From assembly GCA_913043285.1 (NCBI GenBank), contig CAJWML010000002.1, positions 124,001 to 188,000 of the forward strand: a stretch of DNA of 64,000 nt, read 5' to 3'. Position numbers and translations under genes: made by a program. This DNA is from CAKZNE01 sp002695025 (GTDB taxonomy: Bacteria > Bacteroidota > Bacteroidia > Flavobacteriales > Schleiferiaceae). Of this stretch, positions 1 through 9,144 are shown piece by piece. Below the pieces are notes generated by a model. It ran no database searches and was not told the DNA's origin. It was given only the letters and a program-made list of their open reading frames with translations. The first letter of the stretch is position 1, and every line of letters begins with the position of its first letter.

Positions 1-162
1 GCCTTCCTCCATATTCCCGAAATCCTTAATGATGTCATCTTCTAAGAGGAGCCAGGCGTTGCGGCTTATCGGAAATTCGCCCAGTTCGCGTCCGCGTTTC
101 CATTTCCGCCCTTGCAGATCAATGTGTAGCAGGGCCGAAATGTTGGTGATCAAAGTGCTCAT
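1..162 (-). CDS. hutI: Imidazolonepropionase, N-terminal fragment (cut by window edge)
   Basis: Only the first 54 codons lie in the window; the reading frame is open to base 1. The N-terminus reads MSTLITNISALLHI followed by a segment ending in LLLEDDIIKDFGNMEEG, which resembles the start of Bacteroidota HutI proteins (MxTLIxNIxxL, then a conserved LLxEDxxIxDFG strand). HutI is a metal-dependent amidohydrolase that opens imidazolone-5-propionate to N-formimino-glutamate in histidine degradation. The catalytic part is outside the window, so the call rests on the N-terminus alone. It is divergent from aroC. A TAACTTCG sequence just upstream resembles a -7 element (TAnnTTTG), which would give a nearly leaderless mRNA. 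Confidence 0.65.
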   Translation of the reverse strand, partial: MSTLITNISALLHIDLQGRKWKRGRELGEFPISRNAWLLLEDDIIKDFGNMEEG

Positions 163-275
163 GCGGGCGAAGTTATTAAAACCTCCTGATCACTGGGGCG
201 CTATCCATTTTGTATAGTGGTAATTATTTGCAGCGGGCCTGTAAAAACACAGGATTTATCATTTTCTTTGTCTTC

Positions 276-1346
276 ATGGCCGGTAATACTTTTGGTAAAA
301 ATTTTAAGCTTACCACCTTTGGAGAGTCGCATGGAACTGCTATCGGTGGTATCATAGATGGTTGTCCCGCTGGCCTGGAGCTGGATATGCAAGCCGTTCA
401 ATATCAGTTGGATCGTAGGAAACCAGGACAGTCCAGGATTACCACCCAGCGCAAGGAAGCGGACCAGGTGGAATTCCTGTCCGGTATTTTTGAAAGCAAG
501 ACACTAGGCACTCCCATCGGCTTTATCATCCCCAACCAGGACGCCAAAAGCAAGGATTACAGCCATATTAAGGATGTATACCGTCCTTCTCACGCTGACT
601 TTACCTACCAGGAAAAATATGGTCACCGCGATTACCGTGGTGGAGGAAGATCTTCTGCCCGCGAAACGGCATGCCGCGTGGTAGCTGGCTCTGTGGCCCG
701 TCAACTGCTTAATAATGTTTCCATTAGTGCCTATGTGTCACAGGTGGGTACTATCGAGTTGGATAAAACGTATCACCAGTTGGATCTTTCCAAAACTGAT
801 GGCTCCATAGTACGCTGTCCTGACCCGGAAACTGCGGAGCGCTTTATTGAAGCTATCGAAAAAGTGCGAAAAGAAGGCGATACCCTGGGAGGTGTTATCA
901 GTTGCGTAATTAAAGGGGTTCCTCCCGGTTGGGGTGAGCCGGTCTTTGACAAGCTCCATGCTGACCTGGCTAAAGCCATGCTGAGTATCAACGCGGTAAA
1001 AGGCTTTGAGTACGGCAGTGGTTTTGCCGGAGCGCGTATGAAGGGTAGCGAGCACAATGATCCTTTCCGGGTAGGAGGTGGTACTTCCTCCAACCACTCG
1101 GGAGGTATACAGGGTGGCATTAGCAACGGTGAGGATATTTACTTCCGGGTGGCCTTTAAACCAGTGGCAACCCTAATGCAGGACCAGGAAACGGTGAACG
1201 CGCAGGGTAAAATGGCCATCGCTAAAGGAAAGGGGCGTCATGATCCGTGTGTACTGCCAAGAGCGATACCTATTGTGGAAGCTATGGCTGCACTGGTACT
1301 GGCAGATCACTGGCTTACCAGTAGCATAAACAAATTGAATTCCTAA
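276..1346 (+). CDS. aroC: Chorismate synthase
   Basis: 356 residues, the usual length. The enzyme removes phosphate from 5-enolpyruvylshikimate-3-phosphate to make chorismate, the last step of the shikimate pathway, using reduced FMN. Visible signatures are GESHG near residues 16-20, HRDYRGGGRSSARET near 115-130, GGGTSSNHSGGIQGGISNGE in the C-terminal half, and GRHDPCVLPRAIPIVEAM near the end, covering the FMN and substrate-binding loops. The frame is open upstream to a TTG-like start at 210, but the family begins MAGNTFGxxF, so the ATG at 276 is chosen. It is followed 15 bp later by a symporter gene on the same strand. Confidence 0.97.
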   Translation: MAGNTFGKNFKLTTFGESHGTAIGGIIDGCPAGLELDMQAVQYQLDRRKPGQSRITTQRKEADQVEFLSGIFESKTLGTPIGFIIPNQDAKSKDYSHIKDVYRPSHADFTYQEKYGHRDYRGGGRSSARETACRVVAGSVARQLLNNVSISAYVSQVGTIELDKTYHQLDLSKTDGSIVRCPDPETAERFIEAIEKVRKEGDTLGGVISCVIKGVPPGWGEPVFDKLHADLAKAMLSINAVKGFEYGSGFAGARMKGSEHNDPFRVGGGTSSNHSGGIQGGISNGEDIYFRVAFKPVATLMQDQETVNAQGKMAIAKGKGRHDPCVLPRAIPIVEAMAALVLADHWLTSSINKLNS

Positions 1347-1361
1347 AAGCGAGATAGATAA

Positions 1362-2822
1362 ATGAAACTAGCACTACACTGGAAGATCATTATAGGATTG
1401 CTATTGGGCGTTATCTGGGCGATCATTTCCAGCCAGCTGGGCTGGAGCCAGTTTACAATTGACTGGATTGCGCCTTTTGGCACCATATTCATCAACTTGC
1501 TTAAACTTATTGCGGTTCCTCTAGTGCTGTTTTCCATTATCAGCGGAGTAGCCGGCTTAGGTGATCCCTCCAGTTTGGGGAGAATGGGAGCTAAAACCCT
1601 GCTGTTCTACTTTGCTACTACCGTGTTGGCAGTAAGCCTGGGGCTCTTCCTGGTGAATATGATCAAACCCGGAAAGCTGGTGGACGATGAAACGCGTATT
1701 GACAACCGCATCAGCTACGAAGTATGGGCCGATTCCGAAGGTCTGGAGATCAAGGACGGGATCAATTACCTGCAGGATCCGCAATTCATGGAACGGGCAC
1801 AGAAGATCACCGAACTCTCCAAAGCGGAACTTCGGGATGCCGCCTCCAATGATGCGGTAAAATCGAAAATGGAAACGGCTAATCAAACCAAAGACAGTGG
1901 TCCTCTACAGCCTTTGGTGGACCTGGTGCCCCAAAATATATTTGAGTCTTTATCGGATAATGGCTCTATGCTCAAGGTCATCTTTTTCGCCCTGTTCTTC
2001 GGGATCAGCTTATTGCTTATTCCTGATTCCAAATCCGACCCGGTTAAGAATTTTGTGGATGGCACCATGGAGATCTTCCTGAAGATGGTGGACATCGTCA
2101 TGCAGGCCGCGCCATTCTTTGTATTTGCCTTATTGGCCGGAGTGGTGAGCCAGATGGCAGGTGATGATGTAGGTAAGGTGCTTGAAATATTCAAAGGGCT
2201 TAGCTGGTATTCCCTCACCGTATTCCTGGGCCTGGCGTTGATGATCTTTGCTATTTACCCGCTCATCCTTAAAATGTTTGTGCGGGTGATATCCTATACC
2301 GGCTTCTTTAAGGGAATGAGTCCGGCCCAGACCCTGGCTTTTTCCACCAGTTCAAGCGCTGCTACATTGCCGGTAACCATGGAATGTGTGGAGGACAACC
2401 TTGGGGTGGATAAGAAGATCACCAGTTTTGTGCTTCCCATAGGGGCTACCGTTAATATGGATGGTACCAGTTTGTACCAGGCCGTGGCGGTGGTTTTCCT
2501 GGCGCAATTGCACATGATCGATCTTACGCTGGGGCAGCAGCTTACTATTGTACTCACGGCTACCCTGGCTTCCATCGGCTCAGCGGCCGTTCCCAGTGCG
2601 GGTTTGGTGATGCTGATCATTGTTTTGCAATCGGTGGGGCTCAACCCCGCCTGGATCGGTATTATCCTGCCGGTAGACCGTATACTGGATATGTGTCGTA
2701 CCACTGTGAACGTTACCGGTGATGCCACTGTTTCTACCATAATCGCCAAAGGTGAAGGCCTGTTGAACTACACGTCCGGCAGAGATACCGAAGATACCTT
2801 TGACCCTAACTATAACGCATAA
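1362..2822 (+). CDS. Dicarboxylate/amino acid:cation symporter (DAACS family)
   Basis: 486 residues, a polytopic inner-membrane protein of the GltP/DctA/glutamate-transporter family, coupling uptake of acidic amino acids or C4-dicarboxylates to Na+ or H+. The serine-rich hairpin STSSSAATLP near residue 328, the NMDGT motif near 365, the AAVPSAG hairpin and the final helix with DRILDMCRTTVNVTGD are present. These form the substrate and cation sites of the family. A hydrophilic stretch of roughly 65-85 residues (about 105-190) between early transmembrane helices is longer than in E. coli GltP. The substrate cannot be assigned. It lies between aroC and the AsmA-like gene, with short gaps (15 and 5 bp) suggesting one transcript. 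Confidence 0.9.
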   Translation: MKLALHWKIIIGLLLGVIWAIISSQLGWSQFTIDWIAPFGTIFINLLKLIAVPLVLFSIISGVAGLGDPSSLGRMGAKTLLFYFATTVLAVSLGLFLVNMIKPGKLVDDETRIDNRISYEVWADSEGLEIKDGINYLQDPQFMERAQKITELSKAELRDAASNDAVKSKMETANQTKDSGPLQPLVDLVPQNIFESLSDNGSMLKVIFFALFFGISLLLIPDSKSDPVKNFVDGTMEIFLKMVDIVMQAAPFFVFALLAGVVSQMAGDDVGKVLEIFKGLSWYSLTVFLGLALMIFAIYPLILKMFVRVISYTGFFKGMSPAQTLAFSTSSSAATLPVTMECVEDNLGVDKKITSFVLPIGATVNMDGTSLYQAVAVVFLAQLHMIDLTLGQQLTIVLTATLASIGSAAVPSAGLVMLIIVLQSVGLNPAWIGIILPVDRILDMCRTTVNVTGDATVSTIIAKGEGLLNYTSGRDTEDTFDPNYNA

Positions 2823-2827
2823 ATTGT

Positions 2828-5644
2828 ATGAAACGCCTTCTTCAGATCCTGGGATTATTAATATTGCTCTTGTTGGTAGCAGCCTTTGTTCTGCCCATTG
2901 TTTTTAAGGATGAGATCATTGCCCGCGCCAAAAAGGAGATCAATAAAAACTTGGTGGCCACGGTTGACTTTAAGGATATTGATATCACCTTATTTCACAG
3001 TTTCCCTGATTTCACCCTTGAGATCGAGGATTTTACGGTGGATGGTCAGGATAATTTTGAAGGTATACGCCTGGCGGATGTAAAATCTTTCCGCCTGGAC
3101 CTGGACCTTTTTAGTGTGATATCCGGCAACCAGTTTGAGGTGGAAGGCATATCCATCAAGGATGCTACGGTATACGTACTGGTAGATGCCGATGGCAATG
3201 CCAATTACGATATTGTTAAACCTTCCGCGGATACTACTTCCGTAGAGTCGGATACCGCCAGCTCAGATTTTAAACTCACTCTTAAATCGTATGAGGTAGA
3301 AAATCTTAACCTTACCTATGAAGATATACCGGGTGAGATCAAGGTAGTAATCAATGACCTGGATCATGAAGGAGTAGGGGACTTTACCCAGGAGGTTGTT
3401 GACCTGAAAACAAAGACGTCCATTGGAGCATTTACCGCTCAATCCGGTGGGGTTGCCTACCTGAACAAGGTGCATACCGAGGCGGATATGGATTTCCAGT
3501 TTAACCAGGTGGAAACCAAACTTACTTTTGGGCAAAACAGCTTAAGCCTTAACGATCTGGCCCTTAATTTCTCAGGTTTTGTAGCCGTACCGGGTGATGA
3601 TATCAATATGGACCTGAAGTTCAATGCTCCACAGAATAAATTTAAAAATGTATTATCCCTCATCCCGGTAATATATACCCAGGATTTTGAGAAGGTGAAA
3701 ACCTCCGGGGATTTTGCTTTGGAAGGTGCCGTAAGCGGAACCTACAATGGTGACCGGGAAGTATACCCCGCTTTTGACGTTAAGTTGAACGTTAATAATG
3801 CCACTTTCCGCTATCCAGACCTTCCTGCGGCAGTGGAGGGAATAAAAGTTAACGCTCATATTTACAATAAAACGGCAAACCTGGACGGTACAGTGGTTGA
3901 CATTCCGGAAGCCCGGGCCAATGTGGCAGGAAGCCCTGTTGATGCCCGTTTGAACTTGAAAACCCCGATTTCAGATCCGGAATTTGCGGCTTACCTGAAA
4001 ACAGATTTCGACCTGGCCAATGTGGGGAAAGTAGTACCCGCTCAGGGCTTTGATTATAAAGGTCGCGTTAAGGCTGACCTGGATCTGGCCGGGCGTATGT
4101 CAGACATTGATAATGAGCGCTACGAAAACGTAAAGGCCCAGGGTGTACTGATGGTACAGGATGTTGAACTGAAGAGTGACAGTTTACCTTTTCCGGTGCA
4201 GATCGCGCAACTGGATATGCAATTCTCACCACAAAAGGTAGACCTGAGTTCTTTCCGCGCGCAGTTGGGCAAGTCAGACATTTCCGCCAATGGGCAGATC
4301 GATAACCTCATTGGTTATGTGCTGGAAGATCAGATGTTGAAAGCCAATTTTACACTTAATTCCAGCCTTTTGGACCTGAATGAACTTTCCGGAGCTTCCG
4401 GGGATGAACCTGCCGGTGAAAAAAATACTGCCGATACCTCCTCACTTGAAGTGATACGCGTACCTGAAAACGTGGATTTTGGTCTGACGGCCAATATAGC
4501 CAAACTCATCTATGATAATCTCGAGATCACCAGTGTAAAGGGTAACCTGGCGGTAAAAGAAGGTACAGTGCGTATGGATGATGTGGTGATGGATCTGTTA
4601 GGAGGCTCTGTAGCCCTTAACGGTAATTATGATAGCAAGCCTGCCGCGCCTCTGGTGAATATGAATTTGAAGATCAATAACTTCAGTTTCAAAGAGAGCT
4701 TTGAGAAGTTTGTAACCGTACAAAGGCTGGCGCCTATTATGCAGAACACTACTGGCACCTATAGTTCAGGTTTCTCCTTCAACGCCAACCTGAACCCGGA
4801 TATGAGTCCCGATTTGGCCTCGGTTGAAGCGGCTGGTAGCTTGGTTACCGAAGGCATGAAGACTACCACCAAATCCATGCAAAAACTGGCTGATATGGTG
4901 AAAAATCAAAGCCTGGCTACTTTGTATGTGGGTAAGGTAAACCTGAGTTTTAAAATACAGGACGGACGTATACAGGTGGAACCCTTCTCATTGAAAGCAG
5001 GCAATGTAACTGCCACGGTACAGGGTAGCAACGGCTTGGATCAAAGTCTGGATTATACTATGGATATGAAAATACCGGTATCGGGTATCGGCTCTTCCAA
5101 CTTACTCAGTAAAGTAGGCGCTACACAAGGCGGCAAACTGGATCTCGGGGTTAAGATTGGCGGTACCGTACAGGATCCCAAGGTTACCACCTCCCTGGGT
5201 GACCTGGTGGATAATGTGATCGATAACGTTAAAAAGCAGGTAGAACAAAAAGTAGAAGAGGTTAAAGAAGATGCGATCAATAAGGTGAATGAAGAAGCCA
5301 AAAAGCTTATTGATGCCGCTGAGGCACAAGGTGATAAACTGATTGCTGCGGCCCAGGAGCAAGCTGCAAAAATCCGTAGTTCGGCTAAGGAACAGGCGGA
5401 CAAACTGATTGCTGCGGCTGATGAACAAGCCACCAAGATAGAAAATGAAGCGAAGGGTAATATCCTGAAGGAAAAGGGCGCAAAATTAACGGCAGATAAG
5501 ATCCGCAAGGAAGCCAGGGAGAAAGCAGACAAACTGGTAGATGAGGCCAATAAAAAGGCTGATCAATTAGTTAATAATGCGCGGGATGAGAAGCAAAAAC
5601 TGATTGAGCAAGCCCGTGAGAAAGGAAAGTTGGAGAATAAATGA
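2828..5644 (+). CDS. AsmA-like protein with a C-terminal coiled-coil tail
   Basis: 938 residues. The N-terminus has one membrane anchor (residues about 4-25, rich in L/V/A), then a long AsmA-type body of beta repeats, with segments such as DFKDIDITLFHSFPDFTLEI and repeated DLKFNAP/LDLNEL strands, typical of the AsmA/TamB-like family implicated in outer-membrane lipid homeostasis. From about residue 797 to the end the composition changes abruptly to A/K/E/Q-rich heptad or 11-mer repeats with no proline, predicted to be helical. Within it KLIAAA(Q/D)EQA occurs twice, 22 residues apart, with matching DNA at 5332-5352 and 5398-5418. Its stop codon overlaps the start of the next gene (ATGA), suggesting translational coupling. 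AsmA identity is firm; the role of the tail is unknown. Confidence 0.85.
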   Translation: MKRLLQILGLLILLLLVAAFVLPIVFKDEIIARAKKEINKNLVATVDFKDIDITLFHSFPDFTLEIEDFTVDGQDNFEGIRLADVKSFRLDLDLFSVISGNQFEVEGISIKDATVYVLVDADGNANYDIVKPSADTTSVESDTASSDFKLTLKSYEVENLNLTYEDIPGEIKVVINDLDHEGVGDFTQEVVDLKTKTSIGAFTAQSGGVAYLNKVHTEADMDFQFNQVETKLTFGQNSLSLNDLALNFSGFVAVPGDDINMDLKFNAPQNKFKNVLSLIPVIYTQDFEKVKTSGDFALEGAVSGTYNGDREVYPAFDVKLNVNNATFRYPDLPAAVEGIKVNAHIYNKTANLDGTVVDIPEARANVAGSPVDARLNLKTPISDPEFAAYLKTDFDLANVGKVVPAQGFDYKGRVKADLDLAGRMSDIDNERYENVKAQGVLMVQDVELKSDSLPFPVQIAQLDMQFSPQKVDLSSFRAQLGKSDISANGQIDNLIGYVLEDQMLKANFTLNSSLLDLNELSGASGDEPAGEKNTADTSSLEVIRVPENVDFGLTANIAKLIYDNLEITSVKGNLAVKEGTVRMDDVVMDLLGGSVALNGNYDSKPAAPLVNMNLKINNFSFKESFEKFVTVQRLAPIMQNTTGTYSSGFSFNANLNPDMSPDLASVEAAGSLVTEGMKTTTKSMQKLADMVKNQSLATLYVGKVNLSFKIQDGRIQVEPFSLKAGNVTATVQGSNGLDQSLDYTMDMKIPVSGIGSSNLLSKVGATQGGKLDLGVKIGGTVQDPKVTTSLGDLVDNVIDNVKKQVEQKVEEVKEDAINKVNEEAKKLIDAAEAQGDKLIAAAQEQAAKIRSSAKEQADKLIAAADEQATKIENEAKGNILKEKGAKLTADKIRKEAREKADKLVDEANKKADQLVNNARDEKQKLIEQAREKGKLENK

Positions 5645-7596
5645 GAAAACTGATTTTAGCCGGGTTCCTGTGCTTTAGCCTGGGTGTGGCCGCACAACCA
5701 GAACTCGGTAATTGCGACCAGGAAGTGGAGGAGTTGGCCGAAACCCAGATACCGAGGGCTTTAAAGAATTGGAAAACCGGTAATTATCGCGAAGCTGAAC
5801 GTTATCTTAGTAAAGCCATCAGCCTGGATCCGGATCATGCGGATGCCCTGTATCTTCTTGGAGACCTGAAAGTGAAAACCCTTAAACTGGGGGAGGCCGA
5901 GGCCCTTTGGAGCAAGCTCCTGCAAGTGTGTCCGGACTATAAATCGGTGGTGTACTATCACTTGGGGAGCATTTACCTGGAAAACGGTAAATACAAGGAG
6001 TCCATTGATCTTCTGACTCATTTTTTAAACGACCCGCAACGCGACCGTGGCTACGATCGTGAAGTGCAGGCTGCACTGGATGAAGCCCGGATAAAGGAAA
6101 AGTTACTGGGTAACCCCATCGTATTTGAGCCTAAGCCGGTTAAACGTATCTCTAGCCAGGAGGATGAATACCTGGCCACTATTTCCCCGGACCAGGAAAC
6201 CATGTACTTTACCCGTAGAAGTAAAAAAGTGAACAGGCGGGACGGGCCAGCGGCACGGGTGCGCCTGGTGGAAGAGTTTTCCGCTGCCCAAAGGCAAGCC
6301 GATGGAACCTTTGAGATTGGAGCCCCATTGCCCGATCCCTTCAATACCAGCTATAATGAGGGAGGACCAAGCATAACTGCCGATAATACTGAATTGTACT
6401 TTACGGTATGTGAAGACCTGGACGGCTATAAGAACTGTGATATCTATTATTCTGAACTTGATGAATTCGGTAGCTGGAGTACACCTAAAAGTGTAGGTGA
6501 TCATATCAATCGCAGGGATTCTTGGGAAAGCCAGGCCTCCGTTTCTGCCAATGGTGATGCTTTGTATTTTGCCAGCAACCGCAAGGGAGGTGTCGGAGCT
6601 TTGGATATTTACCGTTGCCTGCGAAAGGAAGACGGTAGCTGGAGCGATCCTCTTAACCTGGGTAAAACCATTAATACGCCTCAAAACGAAAAAACCCCCT
6701 TTATACATAGTGACAGTCACACCCTGTACTTTACCAGTGACGGCCACCAGGGGGTAGGCGGTTTTGATATTTTCTATGCCCGTGCAACCGGTGACTCTAC
6801 CTGGGAAAAGCCTCAGAATATAGGATACCCCATCAATTCCGAAAAGGACGACCTCGGGCTTTTTGTAAGCCTGGATGGAAGTACGGCCTACTTTGCTTCC
6901 AATGAATTGAGAAAGGGCAGCGGTTGGGATATTTATCAGTTCAACCTTCCGGAGGCGGCACGTCCTGAACGGGTGGCGCTCATCCAGGGTTCATTGAAAG
7001 ATGAGAATGAAGAACCGGTTAAAGAAGCGTCCCTGGAGATCAAAAACCTGAAAACCCGGGAAGTAACGAAAGTGAAAGTGGACCAGGAAACCGGTAATTA
7101 TGCCCGTGTGGTGGCTGTAAAACCGGAGCAGAACTTTATTGTAACGGTAAAGAAAAAAGGCACGGCCTTCAGTTCCAAGTACGTAAGCGCCAGGGAAGAG
7201 CTTACAAAAGGGGTAGTAAAGGCTCCTTTGGAAGTGGCTAAGCTTGAGGTAGGGAAGGAGTATACTCTGAATGATATCAACTTTCCTACAAATTCGTATG
7301 AACTTACCACGGCCTCCCGCAGCGTTATTGATGAATTTATCTTATTTCTGAAGGATAACCCCGCTTTACGGGCCGATATACAAGGACATACGGATGATGT
7401 AGGGAATGATCAGGATAATATGGTGCTCTCAAAGAACCGTGCCCGTACCGTATATGAATACGTGATAAATAATGGTATTGATGCCGGACGAGTGTCACAC
7501 CACGGTTACGGAGAAACCAAACCTGTTTCTGACAATAGTACCGAAGAGGGGCGTGCCCGAAACCGTAGAACGGTATTTGTGATCACCTCACAATAA
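5641..7596 (+). CDS. PorE-like outer-membrane-associated protein: TPR, five-bladed propeller, CRD and OmpA domains
   Basis: 651 residues with a signal peptide (MRKLILAGFLCFSLGVAAQ). Domain order: TPR-like helices (about 30-150); five WD40-like PD40 repeats starting near residues 177, 241, 297, 351 and 404, each with a (T/A)xYFxS/TR strand; a carboxypeptidase-regulatory-like beta domain (about 450-530); and an OmpA C-terminal peptidoglycan-binding domain (540-651) with HTDDVG and NRRTVFV. This order matches PorE of the type IX secretion system, a periplasmic protein that anchors the system to peptidoglycan. PorE is reported as a lipoprotein, but no clear lipobox is seen here. Paralogues of this architecture are common in Bacteroidota, so PorE itself is an inference. 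It overlaps the AsmA-like gene by 4 bp. Confidence 0.8.
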   Translation: MRKLILAGFLCFSLGVAAQPELGNCDQEVEELAETQIPRALKNWKTGNYREAERYLSKAISLDPDHADALYLLGDLKVKTLKLGEAEALWSKLLQVCPDYKSVVYYHLGSIYLENGKYKESIDLLTHFLNDPQRDRGYDREVQAALDEARIKEKLLGNPIVFEPKPVKRISSQEDEYLATISPDQETMYFTRRSKKVNRRDGPAARVRLVEEFSAAQRQADGTFEIGAPLPDPFNTSYNEGGPSITADNTELYFTVCEDLDGYKNCDIYYSELDEFGSWSTPKSVGDHINRRDSWESQASVSANGDALYFASNRKGGVGALDIYRCLRKEDGSWSDPLNLGKTINTPQNEKTPFIHSDSHTLYFTSDGHQGVGGFDIFYARATGDSTWEKPQNIGYPINSEKDDLGLFVSLDGSTAYFASNELRKGSGWDIYQFNLPEAARPERVALIQGSLKDENEEPVKEASLEIKNLKTREVTKVKVDQETGNYARVVAVKPEQNFIVTVKKKGTAFSSKYVSAREELTKGVVKAPLEVAKLEVGKEYTLNDINFPTNSYELTTASRSVIDEFILFLKDNPALRADIQGHTDDVGNDQDNMVLSKNRARTVYEYVINNGIDAGRVSHHGYGETKPVSDNSTEEGRARNRRTVFVITSQ

Positions 7597-7821
7597 TAAC
7601 CAGGGAGAGGCCCGGGTATACAGAAGTTTTTCATAACACATTTCGGCATCACGCAGGTGGCTGAATTCATAACTACGGGTTCTCCATAGTAAGCCAATAA
7701 CGTAATGGTTCTGCATCACGATGAAGCGGCTCCCGTTCATGGCCATCAATTTAAGGGAGGTACGCTTGTTCTTAACCCCTTTGATTATTCTGAATCCCCT
7801 AAGCTCTTTACGTGTTACCAT
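7588..7821 (-). CDS. Small conserved-looking protein of unknown function
   Basis: 77 residues from the ATG at 7821 (MVTRKELRGFRI...), basic and without recognisable domain. An ATG further upstream at 7842 falls inside the rplS terminator hairpin and is not used. The 3' end overlaps the end of the convergent OmpA gene by 9 bp. The start codon follows directly after the U-tract of the terminator downstream of rplS, so expression would need readthrough or a promoter buried in the hairpin. Coding potential is plausible (balanced composition, aromatic-rich), but there is no independent proof that it is a gene. Confidence 0.5.
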   Translation of the reverse strand: MVTRKELRGFRIIKGVKNKRTSLKLMAMNGSRFIVMQNHYVIGLLWRTRSYEFSHLRDAEMCYEKLLYTRASPWLLL

Positions 7822-7826
7822 AAAAC

Positions 7827-7857
7827 AAAAAAGTCGCTGCAAATGAGCGACTTTTTT
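7827..7857 (-). terminator. Rho-independent terminator downstream of rplS
   Basis: Perfect 12-bp stem: AAAAAAGTCGCT at 7827-7838 pairs with AGCGACTTTTTT at 7846-7857, with loop GCAAATG. Read on the minus strand it ends in TTTTTTGTTTT, 18 bp after the rplS stop. Because the stem has A/T runs on both sides it could also work in the plus direction for the OmpA gene. Confidence 0.85.
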
Positions 7858-7875
7858 GTTATATCAAGGTAAAAT

Positions 7876-8223
7876 CTACATTCTCCTTTCTTTAATTCTC
7901 GCAGCCTTACCGGTACGTTCTCTCTGGTAGAAGATACGTGCTCTGCGAACCTTACCTTTCTTGTTCACTTCGATCTTGTCGATAGAAGGCAGGTTAACGG
8001 GGAAAATACGTTCTACACCAATGTTTCCGGACATTTTGCGGATGGTGAAGGTTTCAGTGGCACCGGAACCTCTGCGTTGTAGTACAATACCACGGAAGAA
8101 CTGGATACGTTCTTTGTTTCCTTCTTTAATTTTGTAATAAACGGTAATGGTATCCCCTGCATTGAAATCGGGCATATCCTTTTTCTCGATGTACTGGTCT
8201 TGTACGAGTTTTACTAAATCCAT
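7876..8223 (-). CDS. rplS: 50S ribosomal protein L19
   Basis: 115 residues, the normal length. L19 sits at the 30S-50S interface of the ribosome. Recognised by DFxxGDTITVYYKIKEGNKERIQ, FRGIVLQRRGSG, TFTIRKMS, GVERIFP and VRRARIFYQRERTGKAARIKE. It lies 136 bp downstream of trmD on the same strand, keeping the trmD-rplS order of the widespread rpsP-rimM-trmD-rplS operon, but rpsP and rimM are absent here. The 136-bp gap could hold its own promoter (a TAATATTG sequence lies near 8330 on the minus strand, 7 of 8 bases to TAnnTTTG or fewer). A strong terminator follows. Confidence 0.98.
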   Translation of the reverse strand: MDLVKLVQDQYIEKKDMPDFNAGDTITVYYKIKEGNKERIQFFRGIVLQRRGSGATETFTIRKMSGNIGVERIFPVNLPSIDKIEVNKKGKVRRARIFYQRERTGKAARIKERRM

Positions 8224-8359
8224 TTTACAGAATCTTTAAAATTGCTGAAGGTCAACATTCACAATTTTTGCCAGAGGTTGAAATTCAGTTGCTTACCTTT
8301 TCATTTTTTGACTTGGTAAACGGAGCGCAATATTACGACAAATCGAAATAATATAAAAC

Positions 8360-9037
8360 CTAATCTTCCAATAAATCAGGGCGTCTTTCACGGGTCCGCT
8401 TTATAGCCATCTCATGGCGCCATTCCTCAATTTTAGGAAAATTACCTCCGGTGAGTATTTCCGGTACTTTCCATCCTTTAAAGTCGGCAGGACGTGTATA
8501 GACGGGAGGCGCCAACAGATCGTCCTGGAAGGAATCAGTGAGCGCTGATGACTCATCATTCAGTACACCCGGCAACAGGCGGATAATAGCGTCACTGACC
8601 ACTGCTGCCGCCAGTTCACCACCGCTTAGTACATAATCACCAATGGATATTTCCATGGTGATCAGGTGGTCACGAATGCGTTGGTCTATACCTTTATAAT
8701 GACCGCATAGTAGCATCAGGTTTTCTTTCAGGGATAGCCGGTTGGCCGTTCGTTGTTCAAATCGATCACCGTCCGGGGTCATATAGATGATCTCATCGTA
8801 TTCGCGCTCCTGGCGGAGTTGCTCAATACAATTAAAAATAGGCTCCACCATCATAACCATTCCGGCCCCTCCGCCAAACTGGTAATCATCGATCTGGCGA
8901 TGTTTACCCAGGCCATATTCCCGGAGGTCGTGAATGTGTACTTCCACCAGCCCGTTCTGTATGGCTCTTTTCAGTATGCTATCGTTGAAGGGGCTGTGTA
9001 ATAATGCCGGCAATGCGGTGATGATATCTATTCTCAT
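8360..9037 (-). CDS. trmD: tRNA (guanine-N1-)-methyltransferase
   Basis: 225 residues. TrmD methylates G37 at N1 in tRNAs with a G at position 36, preventing +1 frameshifts, using S-adenosylmethionine bound in a SPOUT trefoil knot. The start MRIDIITALPALLHSPFNDSI fits the family, so the ATG at 9037 is used rather than the upstream one at 9085, which would begin within the preceding terminator. The knot segment is seen as LLCGHYKGIDQRIRD followed by EISIGDYVLSGGE and DDLLAPPVYTRPADFKGWKVP. Unusually, the terminator hairpin of msrB (9051-9077) ends only a few bases before this start codon, so there is hardly any room for a separate leader. Confidence 0.97.
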   Translation of the reverse strand: MRIDIITALPALLHSPFNDSILKRAIQNGLVEVHIHDLREYGLGKHRQIDDYQFGGGAGMVMMVEPIFNCIEQLRQEREYDEIIYMTPDGDRFEQRTANRLSLKENLMLLCGHYKGIDQRIRDHLITMEISIGDYVLSGGELAAAVVSDAIIRLLPGVLNDESSALTDSFQDDLLAPPVYTRPADFKGWKVPEILTGGNFPKIEEWRHEMAIKRTRERRPDLLED

Positions 9038-9045
9038 GCTGCAAA

Positions 9046-9077
9046 AATAAGACGCCCGGACTTTACATCCGGGCGTC
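9046..9077 (-). terminator. Terminator hairpin after msrB, abutting the trmD start
   Basis: Perfect 10-bp GC-rich stem: GACGCCCGGA at 9051-9060 with TCCGGGCGTC at 9068-9077, loop of 7. On the minus strand it is followed by TTATTTTT, a fair U-tract, and then 9 bases later by the trmD ATG. It may be a true terminator of msrB or an attenuator in the trmD leader. Confidence 0.75.
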
Positions 9078-9144
9078 CCTAACAAAGGTTCAATATTAAA
9101 AACCCACGTTAGTTACCTAAACTTTGGGTTAGTTGAATGTAGGA

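Noticed and set aside
3263..3535. Minus-strand open frames inside the AsmA-like gene
   Set aside because: They are shadows of a strongly supported plus-strand gene with no family match.
5332..5418. Short direct repeat considered as a mobile or CRISPR-like repeat
   Set aside because: It is in frame, encodes the coiled-coil repeat of the AsmA-like protein and has only two copies.
5053..5550. Long minus-strand open frame with repetitive S/A-rich translation
   Set aside because: It is the antisense of the coiled-coil repeats of the AsmA-like gene; composition reflects that repeat, not a protein.
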